DNA of 64,000 nucleotides from Kalmusia sp. IMI 367209. Its lineage: Eukaryota; Ascomycota; Dothideomycetes; Pleosporales; Didymosphaeriaceae. The notes beneath the pieces were generated by a model. It had not been told where the DNA came from. It worked only from the letters and a program-made list of their open reading frames with translations, and did no database searches. The translations under genes were made by a program, and so were the position numbers. How positions within the stretch are numbered: position 1 is the first letter of the stretch; each line of letters begins with the position of its first letter. The stretch is from positions 3,162,001 through 3,226,000 of the forward strand of contig JAPEUQ010000002.1 of NCBI GenBank assembly GCA_027946365.1. Direction: 5' to 3'. Positions 1-10,757 of the stretch are shown here, one piece after another.

Positions 1-2
1 CA

Positions 3-1553
3 AAGTCTGCACGAGACATAGCTCGGAGAACTTACTTTGATTTCCTCATGGAGTACCCACAAGCCAAAAATCGATTCAAGAAACAGCTAGAATTCTTGTT
101 AAAAAACCTGCGCTTCGATTACGTTGAAGGGAGGCAGTCCGTTATGGAAGCTTTGGGCTTGGTTCTCAAAAAGGTTGGCGACACTATTCTGCAAGACCAA
201 CTTGGCACGATGTTCATTCCCTTGGTCCATTCGATGGCGAACGATGACTCAGCTGATTGTCGATCTATGGCCGGTCTACTAGTCAAAGATATCTTTGAGC
301 GCGCCGATCAACAACGCTTGAAGAGCTTCACGGGCGATCTAAAAGACTGGCTGATCCAAGATGAGGACGCAGGTCTTAAACGTCTCGGTATTCAATGCTG
401 GGGTCTCTATCTTGAAGTCGCAGATGCCAAACCGAAAGAGCTCGAATTTGTTCTGGAACAACTCCGATCCACCCTGAACGCCTGCTTGGAGCGACGTGAT
501 GAAGAAGACTGGGAGGTGATCTACTACTCATTGATGGTCTTTAATAAGTTATGCAAGCCTTGGCCCGACTATACTCTTTCGTCAAGTAGAGCTAGTATGT
601 GGGCTTCGATCCGATCCTCTGTTTCTTAACCCCACGCTTGGATAAAACACACGGCTGCTAAACTTGTGGGCACTTATTTCGCAGATCTTGCTAGCACAAA
701 TAGCGACTCAGGCCTCGAGCATCTTCCATTAGAAGGCTCTCGCGGGCTACAATTGACCGATGAGGCTATGATCCAGCTCACGCACGCGTTCTTGAAGAAC
801 CTCACAACACCCAACGTCAGCGAAGATCTCTGCATTCAAAGCGTTCGTAATTTGGCATTCTTAGCACGATGCCTAGCCGCCAACGGAGCCATGTGGAACT
901 GGCAAAAGGTGGGAGATGACGGTGATGCCGAGGGTGACGAAGAAATCAATGGCGTACAAGAGATGCATGGCGATGCCTCAGATGAAGAGTGGGGCGGCAT
1001 TTCTCCGCCACGTGAGACAACTCAACCTAAGAAAACCAAGGGCTCTACTCCTACAGCCATTCACCGACTCATTACGCGGCTCTCAGGCATCATCCGTCGT
1101 GAAACCAAGATCATGAAGCTGTCTTCGCTCTATCCCAAATCGGCGACCGCAACGCTTCTCGAGACTTTGATGACGAAGCTTCCCATACCAGCACTCGAGT
1201 CATCCCTCCCACACCTGCTGACGACGTTGTCTACTTTGACCGATCCTGCTACAACAATCCCTCGCTCTACAGAGCCTGCATTCAACGATACGTATCGGGC
1301 CATCATTGACAAGGGACGTGAGGTCATGAATACTTTGCAAAAGCGAATGGGGACGCAAGAATATCTCAAAGTAATGGGAGATGTGCAGAAGGGTGTGAAG
1401 CAAAGAAGAGAGGAGAGAAGACAGAAGAGGAAGATCGAGGCAGTGACTATGCCGGAGAAGTTCACCCAGGAGAAGAAGAGGAGGAACGATGTGAAGAAGG
1501 TAAAGAGAAAGGAGAAGAGTGCTGAGTATCGAGGAAAGAGAAGAGGCTGGTGA
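3..1553 (+). CDS. UTP20: UTP20 (U3 snoRNP / SSU processome HEAT-repeat protein), C-terminal part, 5' end outside window
   Basis: Reading frame 3 is open from the window edge (SARDIARRTYFDFLMEYPQAK) and continues to a stop at 1551-1553. The protein is the C-terminal HEAT-repeat end of UTP20, a very large scaffold of the nucleolar small-subunit processome needed for 18S rRNA maturation. Family hallmarks are the NRFKKQLEFLLKNLRFDYVEGR block, a PHAW-containing helix near 630-680 and a highly basic tail (KKRRNDVKKVKRKEKSAEYRGKRRGW region) typical of nucleolar retention. The frame is interrupted by TAA at 627-629, at the place of the aromatic residue before PHAW. A candidate 90-nt intron (595..684; donor GTATGT, branch TGCTAAAC, acceptor TTTCGCAG) would remove the stop and keep phase, but the removed codons themselves look conserved. 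So this is an intronized segment, a lesion or a base error. Identity is firm; integrity is not. Confidence 0.9.
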
Positions 1554-2052
1554 GATGAACCTGGTCTTACATGTGGATACTTTGGCATAGCATTGCGATA
1601 GGCGTTTGTATGAGGAAAATTAACATGGTTTCACTGATACATCTGAAGGACATATCTCTCCATGTATAGAAGAATGAAAATGATACCCCGTCGACAGCCA
1701 CAGTGTTAGCAAGTTGCTTTGATGTGAGATGCGCAAATCGGAAGGCGGTCTTCCGATGGTTTCCGAATTTGGCCCCAGACTAGGTCTACGGCGTCAGACC
1801 ACAACCTCACCACCCAAGACAGACGAATCCCTACAGAGACCCATATTCTTACTTCGTATGCCCCGTTACTAGCCTAGTGCAAGCTTGGTATAAGACTTCT
1901 TCTCATCACGCTAACGACCCATCCAAACTGTCTTTCATCTCGTCTCACGCACCGAAAAACCCACCATCAAGATCCCCAAACATACCTTCAGACATACCTT
2001 TAAACATACCTTTAAACATACCTTCAAACATCACCACATCCTATTTCCCACC
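1554..2052. other. intergenic region between UTP20 and broken membrane-protein gene
   Basis: Five hundred bases with no supported gene. The short open frame at 1877-2074 has no recognisable domain and contains the 12-bp tandem repeat described separately. It probably holds the UTP20 3' UTR and the promoter and leader of the following gene. Confidence 0.6.
1980..2027 (+). repeat. 12-bp tandem repeat, four copies
   Basis: Four consecutive 12-mers of the form acatacctttaa or acataccttca(a/g) lie 26 bp before the ATG at 2053. The period is 12, so in the overlapping short frame it reads as four-residue units (IPSD, IPLN, IPLN, IPSN), but nothing else supports that frame as coding. It is most likely a minisatellite in the 5' leader. 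Confidence 0.75.
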
Positions 2053-2674
2053 ATGGCGACAACAACGCTTGTAGGCCTCAGCCTCAGCCTCCCCACCAGC
2101 CCTCACAGCCTCCGCCTCCTCCCCTCCTCGGCACCACAGCCTCCATGACACACGCCTACATGGAATACCTGACAACGACGTCCTTCCTCTCGGCGCCCCC
2201 ACGCACAACAGCCTCACAAAGTCCATGGCCAAAGACACCGCCTCGGCCCCGCACGCTAACGCCGCCCAGGTCGCGGCCGCAAAGGACCTCGTGGTGCCCG
2301 TGTGGTTCGTCAATTTCTTCGATACGGGCGTGTATTCCGTCATCGGGCTCAACAGCGTGACGGTGCTGTCTGCCGCTGCCAATCTGTGGGTGTTTCCGCC
2401 GCGGGCCTGGGGGCGGCGAGGACGTGGTATGTGGGCGGGTTGGTGGGGGCGTTGGCGCATTATGCGTTTGTGCCTGGGGTGGCGGGCGCGGTCGAGGGCT
2501 TGTATAAGCTGTGTGTGAGGGGGCGAAGGGGAGGGTGCGGGGAAGGAGGAGGAGGGTAAGGCGGCGCGGTATGTGAGGGAGTGGGTGGGTGTGCATAAGG
2601 TGCGGTGGGGGACGGTGGATTTGGTGGCTTGGGCTTGTTTTGCGGTTGGGGTCGTGGGTGTTTTGACGCCGTAA
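2053..2674 (+). pseudogene. small multi-pass membrane protein gene broken by several frame changes
   Basis: The ATG at 2053 sits in a good context (CACCATGG) and opens MATTTLVGLSLSLP. The coherent protein text then jumps frame: SPALTASAS (frame 2), LGTTASMTHAYMEYLTTTSFLSAP (frame 3), THNSLTKSMAKDTASAP through WFVNFFDTGVYSVIG to SAAANLW (frame 2), GLGAARTWYVGGLVGALAHY to GLYKLC (frame 1), and finally KAARYVREWVGVHKVRWGTVDLVAW to a TAA at 2672-2674 (frame 2). The pieces fit end to end as one protein of about 190-200 residues with several hydrophobic helices. They resemble small fungal integral membrane proteins I cannot name precisely. No splice sites explain the jumps, and most of them fall in C- or G-rich runs. 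Either a decayed gene or indel errors in this GC-rich stretch. Confidence 0.6.
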
Positions 2675-2878
2675 GAGGTGAGTGTGAAGGTGGTTTATTT
2701 TACGATTTGGTGGAAGGTGTTGTAGAAGTGTTATGCTTGTGTATAAGCCTTTAGGTGTGGATCTATAGCGTGAGAAGTGGACAGATGTCAGATTGGTGAC
2801 GAATCTAATGTAAATATACAGAGATAGTAAACTCGTCTCATTACTAGTCCTTCTTATGTGCTGAACATTCTACTGAAT

Positions 2879-4421
2879 TCATTGAACGAATATATCAGCG
2901 GTCGACCTCTCCTTCCCCCACCCTGGGCAGTCCATCAGTACCATCGCCGGGTCTATGAAGGCATCTTTGTCTTTGTCTACCTCTTCATTTCCGCCTCCGC
3001 GCAGCCTTTCAAACATCTTCATCAGTCCTTCTTCACCCCCATACCACCTATCCAACCAAATCTCGATAGCCTTTCCCTCCACCCTCGCTCTCCTAGCCAT
3101 CCACCAAATATCATTATGACCGGTCGCCACCTTCCTGAACCACCACAACAGTAGCAACATGGCGCGCGGATCCTTGAGTTCGAGCAGAGCGCGGAAATCG
3201 GGCGTCATGTAGAGCAAGAAAAGAATGAAGGGTATCACTAGGTCTTGCGTGAGAGTCAGTTCTTGAGTCCGCCGCACGCAGAGAAGCGGGAGGTAGTAGA
3301 TGTTCTCCTCGACGGTCGAAGTAGGCGTGATATCAAAGAGGCGCGCCAAATGTGGTGGCAGCGAGTCGAAATCTGGATTGACGACCCAATCCGGCCGCTG
3401 CATGTGATTCATCTGCTTGCCCATCTGATAGAACATGCTCTCGGGCCTATCGGGCTCTGCAATCTTCCACACTGCTCTCTTGCCCTCGCTGAGTTTGAGC
3501 CAGTCGAGGTCGTTGGGATCCGGTGGCTTGAGGGGCCACGCATTCTCGGGCTTGGAGGATTCGATGTAGGCCATACTTGCTGTGCCGAGGAGTGCACCGG
3601 TGGCCCAGATGGCATCTTTGTAGGATGGCGGGATAGGCCTGGAGAGCATGTTGTTGAAGAGCTTTGTGGCGGTACTCCAGTGCATCAGAGACGCTTTTTC
3701 GCATTTTGTGGAGAGGTCGTCGTTTGGGGAGGCGGCGAGATGGGCGTCGTGCATTAAAGTGAGACTGAGGACCATGTGCATTAGGAACGGATGCTGGATG
3801 TCGTTAGTCAAGTGGGCCTAAGCATGCTATCTGGAAGCGGCAAATACTTACAGTGAAGGCCAGATGAGCAATGCAGTCCCGATATGTCGAGGACGCTTCC
3901 TTGCTTCCGATTGTAGAGACAGTCCGAGTCTGGAATCGCGCCATGATCTCCATGTCAGATTCTGTAAAATTCCAAGCTGAGAACCGATGCAGATGCGGCA
4001 TGCCGGCCAATACCAAACCATCTGCTCTACTCGAAGTGGTGTCGAACAACGAATGATTAATCATGGCGGCGGAAATCTTGTTAGATGACACTGGAGATCT
4101 CTCTGGTGCCACATTGAAGTCGATCGTTGCTTCCCCGGGCGTGAGATCAAGCTGGAAAGAGCCTTGAGCGCTGAGATCCAATGATGGCTTGGACCCATCA
4201 TAGTCACAAGATACGCCATACGATATGCATTTCTTGCATTTGGGTCTAGCTTCATCGCACTATGGTTGCTCAGTATACCACGTAGATGCATTGGCTGAAC
4301 TGGGTAGGCGACTAACCTTGACTCGTCTGAGTTTACAATTTCCGCACCCTTTCCGAGACTTAGCATGAGCTTTTCTCTTCCGATCGGGTCTTTGCTGGGC
4401 TCGCAATACGACTGATGGCAT
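2879..4421 (-). CDS. Zn2Cys6 fungal-type transcription factor, 475 aa
   Basis: Exons, in order: 4421..4317, 4259..3852, 3793..2879, with introns of 57 and 58 nt that keep phase 0. Exon 1 begins MPSVVLRAQQ and carries a basic stretch (RPDRKRKAHAKSRKG) leading into the zinc cluster, which is split by intron 1. The cluster reads CGNCKLRRVK then CDEARPKCKKC and VSC, i.e. C-x2-C-x6-C-x6-C-x2-C-x6-C, the Gal4-type binuclear zinc finger. The rest is a helical, poorly conserved fungal transcription-factor middle region with YRDCIAHLAFT and HPFLMHMVLSLTLMH typical of this class. A nuclear DNA-binding regulator; its target is unknown. It lies head to tail with the GH128 gene downstream of it in window coordinates, about 0.9 kb away, with no evidence of co-regulation. 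Confidence 0.88.
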
Positions 4422-5305
4422 GGTTGCAGATGCTGTTGCACCCTTGGCTAGTTCTTTATTGGCCAGTATGTAATCCGCAGCTTAGTCCAACCACACCCGG
4501 GATTGCTTGACCTATTCAGATGCCAATCAACGGCGTTTCTTTCTGAACAGGGACCGATAAACGGGCTGCAAATGCTGTCGTCTCTATCTTTGTTGGAGAA
4601 GTGGAGGAGGGCAGCGCAATGCTCCGCATAAGCATCCAGCCATCGTCTTGCGCTAGTGAATGGCGCTAACCCTCCGTCGTATTTGAGTCGCAGAAGGCCT
4701 AACATAGCGCCGATCGCTTGCACGACTCTTGACATACAAAAGGATCTTTGATACAAGTAGCGGCCCTAGGAGCCAGACAATTTACTCGGATCCTCCCGCA
4801 GCGTGGAGCAATGATGTGATGGCGCGATACCCCGCAACGCACCATATGGGCAGCCTGATGAAGAGCATGTCCAGGACGCTTCGTGGAAGGCGACAACAGC
4901 GACGAAAGGCCATGAGAGTGAGTCATAGGCATATACGACCAGAATCAGACGGAACGAGAAGTTGCTTGCGAGGTGCAACCCGGCATTAAAGCGTGTAGGT
5001 CCAAGCAAGCAATGGGAGGAAGCCTGTGAAGGCTGACGACACTGCCACAACGCAAATGTGCATGACTAAGATATTAACGTTGACTCTTTGCATTCCTTTC
5101 TATACAGCACGTTTGCTTCACCAAGCCGGCTCCCCAGAATCGTACATATGAGAAGTATAAGTTAAACAACAGACAGTACTGTGGCAGATAGCGCACCCAT
5201 AAAATGCGTTTGACCTATGATCCCGCTATGAACCCCGAAACCCTAGAACCTTTGATGAGAATTTTGAAATCGCTAATCCGTTCAAACACTCGCTTCGACA
5301 ACCGT
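4422..5305. other. intergenic region, no supported gene
   Basis: Several overlapping short frames exist (for example 4448-4756 and 4766-5050 on the minus strand), but none has a domain, splice support or a consistent protein composition. It holds the promoter of the Zn2Cys6 factor and the 3' flank of the GH128 gene. Confidence 0.6.
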
Positions 5306-6784
5306 CTAGTTAACGTAGACCTCACCAGTCTTGGTAAGGGCAGAGGCAGTGCCAAGCAGGTTGGCCGAGGCGTCGAAGCTGCCGACAGCGAAGTAGGAGT
5401 AACCGGCACAGTTGTCGTTGGAGTCGAGGTACGCCTGGGCGCTCTTGAGGAAGTCGGCCGACTCGTCGGCGGTTGAGCCAGTAAGACCGAACTCGGTGAC
5501 CCAGACCTTCTTGCCAGGGAACTTGGAGACGGCCTCCTCGAAGTGGGCCTTGAAGGCGTCGAAGCCAGCGGTGGCGGGACCATACCAGTGGATGTTGATG
5601 TCGTGGAACTTGGCGGCAGAGCACTTCTCGACGAACGAGCTGAGGTAGGAAAGACCCTGGCCCTCGTTCTCGCTGCTGCTGACCGAGGGACCGACAACGG
5701 TGACGCCGGAGTGCTTCTCGACAATGGGGTTCATGTACGTCTTCCAGGCGTCGCAGAGAGCATCAACACCGAGGTTGGCCTGGGAAGCGATATCGGGCTC
5801 GTTCAGACCGAAGACAACCTTGGATCCGGCAGAGATGGCAGCCTCAACCTTCTCGGACCAGTCACCAGCGTTCTCGAGGGTGCGGAGAGTGGGGATGAAG
5901 TTGGGAGCGAAGGTACCAACGTCACCCTTGGTGTCAGCCTCCCAGTTCCACACGAAACCGAAGTTCTTGCCCTCGAAGGACTTGCAGTCGGCGGCGCCAT
6001 CCCAACGGTAGGCAAGACCACGCTTACCACCAGAGTATCCAGTGGAAGGGGAAGTGGAGGGCGTGCTGGCAGGTGCCGATGAAGCCTCAACGGAAGAAGC
6101 AGGGGCTGCGGTCGAGGAAACGGCTTCCTCAACCGGGGCGGGACTGCTGACAGCAGCGGCAGAAGTGGGCTTCTCCTGGCCCTTGTTCACAACCGAGGAG
6201 GCCATGACGAAAGAGCTTGGGACCTCGTAGCCAGGGGCAGAAGAGGCAGAGGCAACGGGAGCCTTAGAGGAGGATGGCTTGACGGGAACGGAGGCCTCGT
6301 AGCCAGGTGCGGACGAAGGAGCCGCGGGGGCGGCAGAAGAGGCCTCGGGCGTAGACGAGGATGCACCGCCAGCAGGAACAGTGACTGTGACCTTTTGGGT
6401 AGCCGTGACGTAGACAGTCTGACCACAAGCAGGGGCCTCAGAAGTCACATCCTTCACAGCAACCTCGGTGGGAGATGCAGTGTTTGTGTCCACGGTCAGG
6501 TACACAGTGCGAGTGGTGGTGGAAGTGATGGTGTAGTCCGACTCGGTGATGGTGGTCTCCTCGACGGAGGGAGTGCTGATGCCAGCGGGAGAGCTGCTCT
6601 TTCCGGTACCGGCAGCGACAGCGCTGGGGGTGGTGGCATTATAGCCGCCCCAGCCGCCAGTCGGGTAGGCGTGGGAGCCAGCGGAGGGTGTGTGGTGCTT
6701 GTGGCCGTGGCCGTGACCATACTGGGGGATGGCGGCGGCAGCGCCAACGAAGGCGAGGACCGAGAGCTTCATGTTCGGGGACAT
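5306..6784 (-). CDS. secreted GH128-type glycoside hydrolase (Asl1-like, beta-1,3-glucan-active family), 492 aa
   Basis: Single exon. The start is ATG 6784 or the in-frame ATG 6772, which begins a classic signal peptide (MKLSVLAFVGAAAAIP). A His/Gly-rich segment (HGHGHKHH, about residues 24-31) follows, then a long Ser/Thr/Ala/Pro-rich linker to about residue 250, then the catalytic module KRGLAYRWDGAADC to the C terminus. Two acidic catalytic candidates are visible: Glu329 in FGLNEPD and Glu431 in WVTEFG, at the ends of predicted TIM-barrel strands as in the family. INIHWYGPA is another family block. Known GH128 members hydrolyse or bind beta-1,3-glucans, and Asl1-type proteins are cell-wall associated. 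The linker suggests heavy O-glycosylation and wall anchoring of an extracellular enzyme. A TATA box lies about 137 bp upstream of the first ATG. Confidence 0.9.
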   Translation of the reverse strand: MSPNMKLSVLAFVGAAAAIPQYGHGHGHKHHTPSAGSHAYPTGGWGGYNATTPSAVAAGTGKSSSPAGISTPSVEETTITESDYTITSTTTRTVYLTVDTNTASPTEVAVKDVTSEAPACGQTVYVTATQKVTVTVPAGGASSSTPEASSAAPAAPSSAPGYEASVPVKPSSSKAPVASASSAPGYEVPSSFVMASSVVNKGQEKPTSAAAVSSPAPVEEAVSSTAAPASSVEASSAPASTPSTSPSTGYSGGKRGLAYRWDGAADCKSFEGKNFGFVWNWEADTKGDVGTFAPNFIPTLRTLENAGDWSEKVEAAISAGSKVVFGLNEPDIASQANLGVDALCDAWKTYMNPIVEKHSGVTVVGPSVSSSENEGQGLSYLSSFVEKCSAAKFHDINIHWYGPATAGFDAFKAHFEEAVSKFPGKKVWVTEFGLTGSTADESADFLKSAQAYLDSNDNCAGYSYFAVGSFDASANLLGTASALTKTGEVYVN

Positions 6785-9555
6785 ATTCGATGCTGAGGGT
6801 TCAAAGGCTGGAATTCGATGTTGAGATAGTCGCTAATAGACACGAAAGCGAATTGCAGCTTCGAGCGCACGATATGTTCGGGCCGACCAGGGCTGATGCT
6901 TCAAAGAGAGTGAACGTCTGTATATAGACAAGGAATGCAACGAGCGAATGCCCAGAGAGAGTGAACGCAACAGCACCGTGGTTTCTTCGGATGAAGGGTG
7001 CGGGAGCCTAGGGGGCCTGGGGCACTGGGGCTTCATATAGGACAGACGAGCGGGGACCAGCTGGGCCTGGACAACCTGCAGGCTGGCATGGCACAGGCAC
7101 TGAGCCAAAAGGATCAGACTTTTTCGCAGCGTTGCACCAACTGACGCCACAGCAATCAAGCGGTTGGCTATTCAGGGCAAGCGCCAGGCACGGGAGAAGC
7201 GACTTGCAGGAAACGAATGCAGCCAGCCATTCACCGTTGTCGCGGCCCTGGGGGATACGCCGACGCTAGGCCCCGAGTAGCTGGCTATTCACAGATCGCC
7301 ATGACAAAAGCTTGTCTCCGGCCGTGGCGCTCTGCCATTCGACGTCGCCCAACGCCGCTGTTTCAACATCCAGGAACCCGCAGCGAGCTCAGGAACAGCG
7401 GCCAGGGGGGGGAGGGCTACCGATGTGAAGGCCGGCGCACAACATGGCGCGCAGCCCAAGGATACGAAGCGTGCATATGCCCACGACGGATGCTTCGAGG
7501 CAGTTCCAGGAGGAAACAGTGAGCAATTTGCAAATTCGTAGGAACGGCCGCTTCGTCTGCAGTCGTGCTGACGAGGAGGCCTGAGGCCGACGGCTCCCGA
7601 GGCGAATTTTAGAGTGATGAACTGGCGGACGCCTTGGACGTGGATCTGCCGGACCCTCAGCTGGTCTTAGCAACTGGAGCGCATCCTTTCCAGCTTCATC
7701 TCCGTCGCCTCGCAGGCGTCATATTGCATGTGGGGAGGTGAGGCGCTGGCAGTGACGACGGCACCGCGTGTCGAATTGGCCTCGTCGTGACTCGCTAGAC
7801 ATTCAAGGGGACGGGGAGGATACCCGTAGACGCTGAGATACGAGAGCGATAGCAAAAGCGCTTCGTACGAATGATGACGACGATGCAACAAAACAACACC
7901 TGGCTGCTGCTGCAGCAGCACGCAGGTCAGAAAAGCACGCAAAGGTCCGCTCGTTCCAAGTGGTCCTCCAGTGTTGCACAACCCATTCATGACTGCGCTA
8001 CGCCGCTCAGCTCTTCCTCCAAGGCGCCAACAACGCCCTTCTCTCGGCGCATCTCATCACTTTCCGCCTGGCGACGAATTTCCAGGATCCAGGTCGACGT
8101 CGCCACCTACTGGTCCAGCGGGCAGTCATCTCATTTTATAGGGGAGGGAGCTCATTATAAGCTTCCCGTGACGGGCTGCTGGCGAGCGTGGAACGACGAA
8201 TACGGCAGCTCGTGTCCTCAAACACTCCCCGTGCGACGCTGAGCCGCATCCTCGAAATGAAAGCTCATCTGCACGTGCTTCGTGCTTGCGCCGTGCGTGG
8301 CCGGGGATATTTCTGGCTGCACACGACGGCCAGGCCTGCATTGCTGGTAAAAAAAAAAAATAGAATGACTCCTCATGTCCATCCAACATTCCAGAACTCT
8401 GCCCATGTCCACAACTACACCGTCCTCGCAGACCGACGGCCATGTTATGCTTCTCCACCGCAATTTCTTATCGATATCGTAGGCGAATAGAAAGCTCCGT
8501 AAGCCACGAGCCGTCAAGCCGCGTGCCGCCCGCCCAACGCCAGCGGTGCGCCTTTCTAGCTCCTGCATAAGCGTGCACAAAGTCCACAAAGTCTGCACAA
8601 ACTAGTTGCACGCTTCGCACAGTCAGCGCCCGTCCATTGCCCAAACGCTCAACGACCTCCCACAAAGATGGAGTGCCCGCGCTGGTCTCTACAGCAAAAC
8701 AGCAAGAGACGAAAGGTCCGAAGAAGGCGCGCGAAGTGTCTGGACCCTCTTGGCCTCGGGAATCGCGCGATCGACTGCGATCGCTGCTCTAGGACGATGG
8801 CATGCGTCTGCTCCTGCCAGAGCCGCGGTGCAAGAGATGGTGATCGTCCACGTCTGCGCGGTTTGGTTCGGATCGCGTCGAGCCGTAGTGATGTGCGTGG
8901 GCCGAAGATCAGCGTTGCGCATCGCGATGGGCGTGGAAGGATTGACGGTCCTTCCCTCCCACGATGCTTGGCCGCCAGCGTCGAATGTGGATTTGGACAT
9001 GGCACAACAACACTTCTCCGCACTTCCAAGTACGCGACAGCCTGTCCGTCGTTTGAACGATTGGTGTCTGCGCCGTTTTTCGTGGCTGATCATTCATGCA
9101 AAACGAAAGGGGTAGCTCGAAACCTTGGAATGTTCTACGGTCGACTTGTCTAGCCTGGAAACACCACCAGCGTCAGTGCCAGTGAATGAAGCGTCCGCCT
9201 CCTTTTGCTAAAGGATCTCCACAATGGTTCAAGAGTCAGTACAACGTGGACTCTCTCGTTGACAAATACTTAGGAACATGTCTCAGACTATGGCTAATCA
9301 GCTAATGTACACTGTATCATTTGCACATGCCGACTCCTGACGATACATACGTATTCTCGGATACCTACTCATGACGAACAGAGAAGCCAGGAATAATAGC
9401 ATACAACTAGTCACACAAAACATGAAACTCGTCAAAACCATTCATGTATGTACATATAACAAAACCGTGCCTACCGCCCCTCAGCCAGCCATGACAATCA
9501 GACACCACAAATTTCGCAAACCATCTCCGCTCCCTTCCGCCCCGAATCACCTCCC
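6785..9555. other. long gene-poor stretch (about 2.8 kb)
   Basis: No frame here shows a recognisable domain. The frames at 8606-9115, 8668-9153, 8649-9029 and others overlap on both strands, which is what GC-rich non-coding DNA produces. Visible structure: a 16-bp (CTG) palindrome at 7905-7920, an A12 run near 8347-8359 and a TATAAG at 8155-8160 with no convincing ORF behind it. The region separates the divergent GH128 promoter from the 3' end of the dioxygenase gene. A non-coding RNA or fast-evolving small secreted protein cannot be excluded. Confidence 0.55.
6921..6926 (-). promoter_or_regulatory. TATA box of GH128 gene
   Basis: TATATA on the minus strand, 137-149 bp before the two possible ATGs, in a promoter otherwise rich in GC. 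The position fits a fungal TATA element. Confidence 0.45.
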
Positions 9556-10757
9556 CTACGCACTCGCTGTAGGAGCTACACTCCCCGCAGTACCTGACGG
9601 CACGGCACCACTGGGCACGCCCGAAGGCGACCCGCCCATGCCATCACCCATGCCCCCATTCTCATTCTTCACGCCACCATTCTGCGTCAACAGCGCAGCA
9701 TAGCTCGTATTATAGCTCTGCGTCGTATCCACGCCCACGGTGATCCACGAGAAGACCCCATCCTCCACATCGTCACCCAGCAGCACATAGTTGAAGAAGG
9801 GATCCGAGTTGCTGCCGTCCGTCTCGTCCGCGACGACGCGATCGTCCGAATTGAGCGTGATGTCCACGTCGCTGGTGTTGTACGGGTACGTAGCCTCGAC
9901 CTGGCTGATGAGGTCCTGGTCGAAGAAGAACTGGCCTATGTGACTGGCCACGCCGCCCGTGATGGTCGCGTTGGACAAGAGTGTGGCGTTGGTGTGCGCA
10001 ATGACATGGACATGCGTCGCTCGCCCACTATAGTGCCCTGGGAACACGGACTTGAACATGGCGATTCCGTTGTCGTCCGTCCTTTGTATGCCGCGGAGCG
10101 CCGTGTTGTCCAGGTTGGAGGCATCGTCGCCGTTGCCGTTGCTGTCGTCTTGGACCCCGCTGTAGACGCCCGTGGAATTGCAGTTCCACACGTCCCACCA
10201 GAGATCGGGGATGGGCAGGCACGTCGCTACATCGATGAACTGTGCGTGTATGTAGTTGGCGATGCCGGGCTCGTTGTCGCTGATGTCCTGGCGGTTGAGC
10301 TCGCCTTTAACCCAGAACGGCCCGACTTCGCCCGTGGGGTTGAGGATGCAGGTTTGGTTGCTGGAAAATAGAGTGGAGGGATCCGTGGTCATGGATATGG
10401 AGGCGTCGGAGGAGAGATGCGTGCTGTTGACTGCGGAATCGGTATCCCGTTCCTGGAACTTACGTGCTTCAAGCCGTCAGTGGGGTTTTGGGAGGGAAGG
10501 GACGGTGGTACGGTGAGGCACGTACCTTGGTGTTTCTTTTGCACCTCCGCAACGATGGCTCTGCGGTGCATTGCGGCAGCTTTGAGAGTGCCCCTACGGT
10601 CCAGATGGTCGGCGCAAGAGTCGAGAGAGCGGCGAGAGCGGGCAAGGAAGTCTCGTTTAGCAAGATTGCCGACTTCCTCATGATGGCCGGGATGAGCAGC
10701 CACAAACGCAGCGAGGCCAAGGATAGCAAACTTTGCGGAAGATGTTATGCCAACCAT
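9556..10757 (-). CDS. secreted intradiol ring-cleavage dioxygenase, 380 aa
   Basis: Exons 10757..10526 and 10466..9556; the 59-nt intron joins G|CA to give EVQKKHQ-A-RKFQERD. The N terminus MVGITSSAKFAILGLAAFVAAHPG is a signal peptide. The non-haem Fe(III) intradiol fold is marked by GPFWVKGEL, then the four expected iron ligands: Tyr in TGVYSG, Tyr in PGHYSGRATHVHV and the two His of HVHV. Extracellular fungal members cleave catechol-type rings released from lignin or plant phenolics. Several N-x-S/T sites suggest glycosylation. The C terminus is a Gly/Ser/Pro-rich tail (GMGDGMGGSPSG) ending in a weakly hydrophobic SVAPTASA, which could be a GPI-type or simply disordered tail. A TATA box lies about 136 bp upstream. 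Confidence 0.92.

Noticed and set aside
1130..1588. Minus-strand frame of 152 codons opposite UTP20
   Set aside because: Antisense shadow of the UTP20 coding sequence; no domain and composition that mirrors the opposite strand.
7905..7920. CTG palindrome TGCTGCTGCAGCAGCA as a regulatory site
   Set aside because: A simple trinucleotide run and its complement; no gene close by and no second copy.
8606..9153. Stack of five overlapping frames on both strands, up to 169 codons
   Set aside because: Open in several frames at once, which is typical of GC-rich non-coding DNA; no splice logic, no domain, no signal peptide.
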